The notes beneath the pieces are model-generated. The model was not told where the DNA came from. It did not search any database and was given only the letters and a program-made list of their open reading frames with translations. The position numbers were made by a program, and so were the translations under genes. A DNA stretch of 10,216 nt from Thiotrichales bacterium (GTDB lineage: Bacteria > Pseudomonadota > Gammaproteobacteria > UWMA-0217): NCBI GenBank assembly GCA_024763135.1, contig JANTGD010000098.1, positions 1-10,216 of the forward strand, given 5' to 3'. Shown piece after piece: positions 1 through 5,501 of this stretch (position 1 is its first letter; each line of letters starts with the position of its first letter).

Positions 1-128
1 AAAAACTCTCAGGTGAGTGCGAGACAAGGCAAAATCTGGAGAAAAAGCGCAGTTTACACGCAGTCAATGAGCATTTTGAGCCACAATTAACGCTGGAGCG
101 TGCCGGCTGAGAGTTTTTCAACAACCTG
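1..128 (-). mobile_element. MITE-like element, copy 1 (truncated by window edge)
   Basis: Read on the minus strand from 128 down to 1, this matches the complete element at 3388-3525, with about six differences over 128 bases (roughly 95% identity, counted by eye). It lacks only the last ten or so bases, which would lie before the window. It starts with CAGGTTGTTGAAAA and carries the facing terminal repeat at its other end (CTGAGAGTTTTT on the minus strand). The flanking TTAG at 129-132 (CTAA in the nifA direction) fits a four-base YTAR target duplication; the other copy of the duplication is outside the window. There is no coding capacity, so it would move only with a transposase supplied elsewhere. 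It directly follows nifA, so its self-complementary RNA could shape the 3' end of the nifLA message; that is inference. Confidence 0.8.
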
Positions 129-1694
129 TTAGATTTGCTTGACCTTAATTTTTAGCGTTTGAATGCGGTACGCAATTTGTCTCGGGGTCATACCCAAGAG
201 ACGCGCGGCTTTGGCCTGTACCCAGCCCGCTTGCTCCAATGCTGCTATGACGCGTTCACGTTCATCCAGCTCGGGATCATTCAAGTCAACATGCCGCGTA
301 CTCGACGTCGCACCGATGGCGGCCTGTTGCGGACTGACTTTGATACCCGCCAGACTAATGGCACGGGCATCGATGTGTTCATTAGCCGACATAATGGCTG
401 CACGTTCCAGGCAATTTTCCAATTCACGCACATTACCAGGCCAGTCGTGATGCATGAGCTGAGAGAGTGCGGCTTCATCAATGTGTAGTTCGCGCCCCTG
501 ATTCCGGCTGATTTTGCTCAGTAAAAATCTTGCCAAATCAGGAACATCTTCCATGCGTTCGCGCAGGGGTGGTGGATAGATCGGCATAACATTCAGGCGA
601 TAATACAGGTCTTCACGAAACTCATCGGCCTGTACCGCAGCCTCGAGATCTTTATTGGTCGCTGCCACGACGCGGACATCGACTGAGATCGTCCGGCTGC
701 CACCAACGCGTTCCAATTCACCTTCCTGTAGTACACGTAACAATTTCGCCTGAAATGCTGCAGATATCTCTCCGATTTCATCCAGGAAAATCGTCCCTCC
801 ATGCGCCTGTTCAAAACGCCCTTTACGTTGTCCGACAGCTCCTGTAAACGCGCCTTTTTCGTGCCCAAACAGTTCTGATTCGAGCAGTGAATCGGGGAGT
901 GCGGCGCAGTTGAGCTTGATAAAGGGGCCGTTCGCGCGGGGTGAATTATAGTGAATCGCATTGGCAATCAGTTCTTTACCCGTCCCCGATTCTCCCCGGA
1001 TCAATACCGTAGTATTCCATTTTGCGACTTGTCGTATCTGGTCAAAAATCAACTGCATATTGTGCGAGCGACCAACCATATTGGAAAAACCGTGCTCGGC
1101 CTTGACTTTGCGACGCAATGAATCACGTTCAGATTTTAAGCGTTGCTGTTGATCTTCCACCCGTTTGGCCAGGCGTACGCTCTGCCCTACCAGATTGGCA
1201 ATCATTTCCAGCAAGCGACCATGACGCAGCAGATCCCTGTGTTCACACTTAGGTTGCGCCGTAAGCACGCCTGCGGTTTTTTTACCAATAAAAATCGGCA
1301 CCCCGATAAACGCCAAACTGCGATCATACACACCGAGTCGATCGAGGAAGCGATCGTCGTCCGAAAGGCGCTCAAGAAGAACAGGCTGGCCCGTATCCAG
1401 GATCTCACCTACCAAGCCTTCCCCGCGTTCATAGCGAATCGCAGAGGTCGGACGCGGATGCTCGTGCACCGCTGTGACCAGCAATTCACTCGTGTCCTCC
1501 TCGACCAATGCGATCATGCCAAACCGCATGCATCCTTTGTCGTGCATCGCCTTGAGGACGGCCGTGATCGTATCCCGAAAATTCAGCGACTGGCTCAGCA
1601 CCCGGCTCACTGCATACAGGGTTTCAAGTTCCGCTTCCAATCCGGTCTGCGCATCACCGGCCGCCCCGCGAGCCGTCGTGCGTGCATTATCCAT
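129..1694 (-). CDS. nifA: NifA, sigma-54-dependent activator of nitrogen fixation genes
   Basis: Cytoplasmic enhancer-binding protein that activates nif promoters with sigma-54 RNA polymerase and is inhibited by NifL. The chosen ATG at 1694 gives 521 residues, about the size of Azotobacter NifA; it lies four bases after the nifL stop, with AGGGGA about 11 bases upstream. In-frame starts at 1718 and 1751 lie inside nifL and have poorer ribosome sites. Domains: GAF at about 21-171; AAA+ at about 205-435 with Walker A GESGTGKE (234-241), the sigma-54 contact loop GAFTGA (281-286) and Walker B IFLDEIGE (302-309); C-terminal Fis-type helix-turn-helix at about 483-521 (WVQAKAARLLGMTPRQIAYR), which reads TGT-N10-ACA sites. 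The linker before the helix-turn-helix has no cysteines, as expected for the NifL-controlled class rather than the oxygen-sensitive rhizobial class. The stop codon overlaps the target site of the adjacent MITE. Confidence 0.96.
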   Translation of the reverse strand: MDNARTTARGAAGDAQTGLEAELETLYAVSRVLSQSLNFRDTITAVLKAMHDKGCMRFGMIALVEEDTSELLVTAVHEHPRPTSAIRYERGEGLVGEILDTGQPVLLERLSDDDRFLDRLGVYDRSLAFIGVPIFIGKKTAGVLTAQPKCEHRDLLRHGRLLEMIANLVGQSVRLAKRVEDQQQRLKSERDSLRRKVKAEHGFSNMVGRSHNMQLIFDQIRQVAKWNTTVLIRGESGTGKELIANAIHYNSPRANGPFIKLNCAALPDSLLESELFGHEKGAFTGAVGQRKGRFEQAHGGTIFLDEIGEISAAFQAKLLRVLQEGELERVGGSRTISVDVRVVAATNKDLEAAVQADEFREDLYYRLNVMPIYPPPLRERMEDVPDLARFLLSKISRNQGRELHIDEAALSQLMHHDWPGNVRELENCLERAAIMSANEHIDARAISLAGIKVSPQQAAIGATSSTRHVDLNDPELDERERVIAALEQAGWVQAKAARLLGMTPRQIAYRIQTLKIKVKQI

Positions 1695-1698
1695 CAAT

Positions 1699-3339
1699 TC
1701 AATTGTCCCCTGGACCATGAATTGGCAGTCTCGCGTACACCCGACATCCACCCAGAAAATCGGGGTCTAACTCCACCACGCCACCATGACTCAAAGCCAC
1801 TTCCTGAGCCATGGTAAGCCCCATACCTGCATGCTTACCCGGCTGTTCCCAACCACAAAAAAATGGCTCAAAGACCCGTAACATCATGGGCGCGGGAATG
1901 CCAACGCCGTTATCGATAATTGTAATCACCACATCATCCCCATCGGAGCAAGTTTCAATCCTGATTTCTTGCAACTCCTTTTTGGCTTCATGAACCGCCT
2001 GTATCGCATTATCCAAAAGATATTTAATCATGCCCCGAATAGCATTGACTCTACCATTGACAGCCGGCAACACGGTCGTCGGTCGCCAGTCGACCACAAT
2101 CCCCGCAGCCAACAATTGCTCGGTGGACATGCGCAGCACTTCGTGCACCACTTCATTGATATTGACTTGGGTCTGCTGTTCAAGATTCTGCAGCGGTAGG
2201 GCTGCGTGGAGGCTCTCCATGGCCTCATCACCACTGGCCAGCGCTTGCTGCAAGGCCTCAGACAGCGCTTCGGAATCTGCCCGGTTGCGCGGCATGGACA
2301 AGGCCGCTTTGATCACATTCAAAGGTACTTGCAGCTTAAACATCGCGGCCGATATGGCTTCCCGCATGGTCTGCACCAACTGCTGCTCGGCCATATTCGC
2401 CCGTATCATATTTAAGCGTGCCTCATTGATACGATGCCGGCTTTGCGTTACTTCATTGGCAACGAGTAAGATACTGTCGGGAGATTCCGCTGCTTTTTTG
2501 AAATAGTGCTGCACCGCTTCATCCAATTCTGCCAACCGGACGGCCGAACAAGTGAACCAGCGTGGCGAGGTACCCGCTGGGGGATCGAGACGCAGTTCTA
2601 TATTGGTAAACAGGCGATGTTTACCATGCGCCCGACAAGCCGCTTCGAGATCGAACTGAATTTGCTGTTGGAGTGCTTCTAAAAATACCTGCGCCGGCTC
2701 AACCCCTCGAAAATCACCTTCCAACGCTTTGTAGGCGTAGTTGTCCAATATGACACGGCCATCTGAAGACAGTAAAGCGATGACCATCGGCACGGCATTT
2801 AAAGCTGTTTCGGTAAGATCCTTCTGAAATGTCAGCCGCCGCTCGAGCCGATGCAGCTCAGTAATATCGCGATGCATCCCAAGAAAATAGGCTATCTCAC
2901 CATGCGCATTGAGCACAGGTGAAATTGTCAATTCCGCCACATACTCCTGTTTCAACTTGGTATGATTAATGAGACGCCCTTTCCACACTTGCTTTTTCTG
3001 TATCGTCTGCCAAAGATCCTGATAAACCTGGGCAGGGGTGGATTGGCTGGATAACACTGACTCATTTTTACCCACGATCTCATCACTACTGTAGCCCGTG
3101 AGTTCCTCGAATGCATCGTTAGCGTAGAGAATTCGCGCGCGCTCGTCGGTAATAGAAATTGCGACAGGCGCCTGTCGTACGGTCTCAAGAAATAAGCGCG
3201 GCGGAATGATCTGCTTAGATCCCATTGAGCTAAACGCCTCGATGACTTCCGCAGGCGTGCCGTCCGGAGGCGATTCCAAAAAAGCGCTGATCGCTTCGAT
3301 GACCTCTTCATGGGTCAGTGCAGATATACGTTTGTTCAT
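1699..3339 (-). CDS. nifL: NifL, redox- and nitrogen-responsive anti-activator of NifA
   Basis: Cytoplasmic flavoprotein that binds and inhibits NifA under oxidising or nitrogen-replete conditions. The product is 546 residues. PAS1 (about 45-165) contains QAPVAISITD, GYSSDEIVGKNES and YFLGMHRDITELH, strongly like the FAD-binding PAS of Azotobacter NifL. A second PAS-like region (about 170-300) and a helical linker follow. The C-terminal GHKL ATP-binding module has an N-box DNAIQ (443-447), G1 box DNGVGIP (476-482), EPFF (491-494) and G2 GMGL (505-508). The position of the phospho-accepting histidine in the linker appears to hold Phe334 (EAISAAMFKLQ), so autophosphorylation is not expected. 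The N terminus seems about 20-25 residues longer than Azotobacter NifL before PAS1. The gene is followed closely by nifA, so the two are very likely cotranscribed. The ATG at 3339 has only a weak purine-rich ribosome site. Only 48 bases separate it from the upstream MITE. Confidence 0.95.
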   Translation of the reverse strand: MNKRISALTHEEVIEAISAFLESPPDGTPAEVIEAFSSMGSKQIIPPRLFLETVRQAPVAISITDERARILYANDAFEELTGYSSDEIVGKNESVLSSQSTPAQVYQDLWQTIQKKQVWKGRLINHTKLKQEYVAELTISPVLNAHGEIAYFLGMHRDITELHRLERRLTFQKDLTETALNAVPMVIALLSSDGRVILDNYAYKALEGDFRGVEPAQVFLEALQQQIQFDLEAACRAHGKHRLFTNIELRLDPPAGTSPRWFTCSAVRLAELDEAVQHYFKKAAESPDSILLVANEVTQSRHRINEARLNMIRANMAEQQLVQTMREAISAAMFKLQVPLNVIKAALSMPRNRADSEALSEALQQALASGDEAMESLHAALPLQNLEQQTQVNINEVVHEVLRMSTEQLLAAGIVVDWRPTTVLPAVNGRVNAIRGMIKYLLDNAIQAVHEAKKELQEIRIETCSDGDDVVITIIDNGVGIPAPMMLRVFEPFFCGWEQPGKHAGMGLTMAQEVALSHGGVVELDPDFLGGCRVYARLPIHGPGDN

Positions 3340-3387
3340 GGATTACTTCGTTACTCTCACTACCTCTTGGTGGTTCCGCAGCCCTAA

Positions 3388-3525
3388 CAGGTTGTTGAAA
3401 AGCTCTCAGCTGGCACGATCCAGCGTTAATTGTGGCTCAAAACGCTTATTTACTGCGTGTAAACTGCGCTTTTTCTCCAGATTTTGCCTTGTCTCGCACT
3501 CACCTGAGAGTTTTTCAACAGCCTG
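3388..3525 (+). mobile_element. MITE-like element, copy 2 (complete, 138 bp)
   Basis: The element is bounded by 25-bp terminal inverted repeats (3388-3412 and 3501-3525; 22 of 25 match), beginning CAGGTTGTTGAAAA and ending TTTTCAACAGCCTG. Identical CTAA tetranucleotides flank it at 3384-3387 and 3526-3529, a clean four-base target duplication that fits the YTAR target of IS5-group transposases (the family assignment is inference). The interior is an imperfect palindrome with its apex exactly at the centre: TTTAC (3449-3453), loop TGCGT, GTAAA (3459-3463). It has no open reading frame of its own. Copy 1 at the window start is the same element in opposite orientation, so the pair brackets nifL-nifA. 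The element sits in the 5' region of nifL, between that gene and any promoter further upstream. Confidence 0.87.
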
Positions 3526-3815
3526 CTAATCTCCGCATACACACTCCGAAAAAAGCCCGCAGCTCAGCACGTCGCAAGCACAGCATCTTGTTATCCAGGC
3601 CCTGTGTCAATTCCAGGCCGGAATACCATCGAGGTGTGAAGCAAACTCCATACCATCGCAGCATCGGCGACCACTACTCGGCTGCCCACCCCTCCCCACA
3701 GCCTGATGCACAACACCCGCGTACCCAATTGCCCGCGCCAGCCAATCATTCCATGCTCATACCGGGGTGGCCGAAGCATCCGTCAGCCACAGCGTTAAGA
3801 CGGCCGCACCAGCGA
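3526..3815. other. Intergenic stretch without recognisable genes
   Basis: This lies between MITE copy 2 and the NifA-binding sites. I see no credible coding region: open frames on both strands have no ribosome site and no recognisable protein pattern, and the longest plus-strand frame starts inside the MITE. It should contain the nifLA promoter if that lies upstream of the MITE, but I found neither a convincing sigma-70 nor a -24/-12 element on the minus strand. The CTAA at 3526-3529 is the right-hand target duplication of the MITE. Confidence 0.5.
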
Positions 3816-3831
3816 TGTCACATTTCCTACA
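3816..3831 (+). promoter_or_regulatory. NifA upstream activator sequence 1 (TGT-N10-ACA)
   Basis: The sequence TGTCACATTTCCTACA is a perfect match to the NifA-binding consensus TGT-N10-ACA. It lies about 190 bp upstream of the inferred rnf transcription start near 4014. Its centre is 33 bp, about three helical turns, from a second perfect site, so two NifA oligomers would bind the same face of the DNA. Confidence 0.8.
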
Positions 3832-3848
3832 AAATAGCGTTTTAGCGC

Positions 3849-3864
3849 TGTTATTACTCAGACA
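3849..3864 (+). promoter_or_regulatory. NifA upstream activator sequence 2 (TGT-N10-ACA)
   Basis: The sequence TGTTATTACTCAGACA is the second perfect TGT-N10-ACA match, centred about 157 bp upstream of the inferred rnf start. Two perfect copies within 50 bp, upstream of an IHF-like site and a -24/-12 element, are unlikely to be chance. The motif is symmetric and could in principle also act toward nifL, but I saw no sigma-54 element in that direction. Confidence 0.82.
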
Positions 3865-3867
3865 AAT

Positions 3868-3887
3868 GTGCGGCCTGCGGGCCGCAC
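3868..3887. repeat. Perfect 8-bp inverted repeat with 4-base loop
   Basis: GTGCGGCC, loop TGCG, GGCCGCAC: a GC-rich perfect hairpin only three bases after the second NifA site. No T-run follows, so it is not a typical intrinsic terminator. It lies upstream of the inferred rnf start, so it would not be in the rnf message. It could be an operator for another regulator, or a DNA structural element between activator and promoter. Function unknown. Confidence 0.5.
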
Positions 3888-3933
3888 CACAATGCTTAGA
3901 CAAGCCGCCCAATGTCGGCCAAGCCTCCTTTGA

Positions 3934-3946
3934 AATCAAGAGATTT
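3934..3946 (+). promoter_or_regulatory. Probable IHF-binding site
   Basis: AATCAAGAGATTT matches the IHF consensus WATCAA-N4-TTR at all positions except the last. It lies midway between the NifA sites and the -24/-12 element, centred about 74 bp before the inferred start. IHF commonly bends DNA at this place in nif promoters so that NifA contacts sigma-54 polymerase. The core sequence is short, so position is as important as the match. Confidence 0.65.
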
Positions 3947-3987
3947 CCCTTTTTCTGGCGTGAATCGAAGATGCACCAGTTCGCACT

Positions 3988-4003
3988 TGGCATATTTTTT
4001 GTT
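3988..4003 (+). promoter_or_regulatory. Sigma-54 (-24/-12) promoter for the rnf operon
   Basis: TGGCAT, five bases, TTGTT aligns with the sigma-54 consensus TGGCAC-N5-TTGCA with correct spacing. The conserved GG at -24 (3989-3990) is present, but the -12 dinucleotide reads GT (4001-4002) instead of GC, and the spacer is a T-run. The inferred start is near 4014. Upstream NifA and IHF sites make this the best promoter for rnfA, although it leaves a leader of about 360 bases before the rnfA start codon. Confidence 0.65.
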
Positions 4004-4083
4004 CCCTAGTCTAAGCGAACAGTTTTACTTTTTTCATGTAACTACTCTGCGTGGATGAAATCTAGGAAGTTCTGATTAATTTT

Positions 4084-4360
4084 GGCGCGAGCAGGTTGTG
4101 GTGAAAAATCGTCCAGTTCAAGGCGCGGGTCGCAGGTAATAGCTGGCTATTGCGACGATCCACAACGCAGACGTGGGCGTTTTGCGCCGCAAGATGCCGT
4201 GTTACGGAGTGATCAGAGCTTCCTTAAGCCAAATTAAAGGTCATTTCGCGCGGCGAGGGTGCCTACACGCTGTATGGCAGCCAGCAAGCACGTAACTACG
4301 GCAGACATAGACTAGTCAACGCGCGTGCACTGGAGTAGTTAGTTTTTCACAATCGCGTCA
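4084..4360. repeat. Repeat-like stretch in the rnf leader
   Basis: This non-coding leader segment has loosely inverted ends: GTTGTGGTGAAAAA near 4094-4108 against TTTTTCACAA near 4343-4352, each with CGCGA on its outer side. It includes a strong central-left hairpin at 4130-4155. The text around 4117-4200 resembles intergenic dispersed repeats that I recall from other gammaproteobacteria, but I cannot confirm that here and see no clear target duplication. No gene is evident; a 36-codon open stretch (4228-4335) has no start codon context. An insertion here would explain why the sigma-54 promoter is so far from rnfA. Confidence 0.35.
4130..4155. repeat. Hairpin in the rnf leader
   Basis: TCGC (4130-4133) pairs with GCGA (4152-4155), and AATAGC (4138-4143) pairs with GCTATT (4146-4151), around a two-base turn, with an asymmetric bulge AGGT on the 5' side. 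It lies about 115 bases into the predicted rnf leader RNA. No T-run follows, so it is not a standard terminator. It may be part of a dispersed repeat or affect leader stability. Confidence 0.5.
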
Positions 4361-4375
4361 GTGGCATCCGGTGAT

Positions 4376-4954
4376 ATGGAATATTTTCTGATTATTCTTT
4401 CCACGGCATTGGTCAACAATGTCGTATTGGTGAAATTTTTAGGGCTGTGTCCTTTCATGGGGGTGTCCAACAAACTGGATTCAGCCCTGGGTATGGGCTT
4501 GGCCACCACTTTTGTACTCACCCTCGCAGCCGTCTCCGGGTGGTTACTTGAACACTTTGTCCTCCAACCTTTGCACTTGGGTTTTTTACGCATTCTAACG
4601 TTCATCCTTGTCATCGCGGTTGTCGTGCAATTTACTGAAATGGTCGTGCGCAAAACTTCGCCCGCGTTGTACCAGGTTCTGGGTATCTTCCTACCGTTGA
4701 TTACCACCAATTGCGCGGTCTTGGGTGTTGCACTTTTAAATGTGCAGCACGACAACAGTTTTTTGGAGAGCCTGCTCTACGGTTTTGGTTCGGCACTGGG
4801 CTTTACCCTGGTCCTGGTGGTTTTTGCAGGTCTCCGAGAACGTTTGGCGCTGTCTGGTGTACCTGCTGCGTTCAGCGGAGCGCCCATTGCTTATGTGGTG
4901 GCCGGACTGTTGTCGCTGGCCTTTATGGGGTTTGCTGGTCTGACCAGCCAATAA
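4376..4954 (+). CDS. rnfA: RnfA, electron transport complex membrane subunit A
   Basis: Integral inner-membrane subunit of the Rnf NADH:ferredoxin oxidoreductase, homologous to NqrE/RsxA. The product is 192 residues with about six hydrophobic segments. It carries the family signatures VNNVVLVKFLGLCPFMGVS near the N terminus and GIFLPLITTNCAVLGVALLN in the middle; the conserved cysteines of these two motifs bind the intramembrane iron-sulfur cluster shared by RnfA and RnfE. I chose ATG 4376 because it gives the usual family length (E. coli 193); a GTG at 4361 would add five residues but has no ribosome site. The site before 4376 (CCGGTGAT) is also weak. First gene of the operon; rnfB starts 14 bases after the stop. 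Confidence 0.94.
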   Translation: MEYFLIILSTALVNNVVLVKFLGLCPFMGVSNKLDSALGMGLATTFVLTLAAVSGWLLEHFVLQPLHLGFLRILTFILVIAVVVQFTEMVVRKTSPALYQVLGIFLPLITTNCAVLGVALLNVQHDNSFLESLLYGFGSALGFTLVLVVFAGLRERLALSGVPAAFSGAPIAYVVAGLLSLAFMGFAGLTSQ

Positions 4955-4968
4955 AGGAGAACAAAAAC

Positions 4969-5499
4969 ATGATTTCCGCTGTACTCGTACTCACTGGATT
5001 AGGTATCTCTATGGGCGCAATGCTGGGCATTGCCGCCAAATATCTAGCGGTCGAAGGCAATCCATTGACCGCAGAAATCGAGGAAATGCTGCCCGGTTCG
5101 CAGTGTGGTCAATGCGGCTACCCTGGCTGTGGACCCGCGGCGGAAGCAGTAGCCAATGGCGAAGCACCGGTAACGCTCTGTCCTCCCGGTGGCAAAGCAC
5201 TGGCCGAATCTCTTGCGGAAAAACTGGGTGTCGCGGTGGACCTTTCCGCAGTCGAAGAGACTGTGCCAAAAATCGCGTTTGTTCATGAAAATCTCTGCGT
5301 TGGCTGCACCAAGTGCTTCAAACGCTGTCCAACCGACGCCATTTTAGGAGGACCAAAACAAATTCACGCCGTATTTGCCGATGCTTGTATAGGCTGTGAA
5401 AAATGCTTCGATGTTTGTCCAACCGAGTGCATTGAAATGCGACCGGTAAAACCTACCCTGCAAACCTGGTACTGGCCAAAACCGGCCGAGGCGGCTTAA
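4969..5499 (+). CDS. rnfB: RnfB, iron-sulfur subunit of the Rnf complex
   Basis: Membrane-anchored, cytoplasm-facing electron-transfer subunit thought to hand electrons to ferredoxin or flavodoxin. The product is 176 residues: an N-terminal membrane helix (about 3-25), a four-cysteine [4Fe-4S] domain (C46, C49, C54, C71; SQCGQCGYPGCGP), then a 2x[4Fe-4S] ferredoxin domain (C110, C113, C116, C120 and C140, C143, C146, C150). All twelve cluster cysteines are present. A strong ribosome site AAGGAGA (4954-4960) begins on the last base of the rnfA stop codon, with ideal spacing. A longer open frame reaching back to 4711 only overlaps rnfA and is not real. rnfC begins two bases after the stop. Confidence 0.96.
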   Translation: MISAVLVLTGLGISMGAMLGIAAKYLAVEGNPLTAEIEEMLPGSQCGQCGYPGCGPAAEAVANGEAPVTLCPPGGKALAESLAEKLGVAVDLSAVEETVPKIAFVHENLCVGCTKCFKRCPTDAILGGPKQIHAVFADACIGCEKCFDVCPTECIEMRPVKPTLQTWYWPKPAEAA

Positions 5500-5501
5500 T
5501 C

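Noticed and set aside
1143..1817. Plus-strand open frame of 224 codons
   Set aside because: It lies antisense to nifA and the end of nifL, whose domain signatures are unambiguous.
3410..3426. TGGCAC in the MITE as a sigma-54 -24 box
   Set aside because: The downstream bases lack a TTGC-like -12 element at the right spacing, and it points away from nifL.
3526..3800. Minus-strand -24/-12 elements for nifL (for example near 3732-3752)
   Set aside because: Candidate GG and GC pairs are off by one base from the required spacing or lack the flanking consensus.
3432..3845. Plus-strand open frame of 137 codons
   Set aside because: It starts inside the MITE, crosses the first NifA site, has no ribosome site, and its Pro/His/Arg-rich translation matches no family pattern.
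4085..4101. TTGGCGCGAGCAGGTTG as a second sigma-54 promoter nearer rnfA
   Set aside because: The -12 bases do not align with the required spacing, and no NifA sites lie at a suitable distance.
4711..4968. N-terminal extension of rnfB by 86 codons
   Set aside because: It overlaps rnfA out of frame. The ATG at 4969 has a strong ribosome site and gives the normal RnfB length and N-terminal membrane helix.
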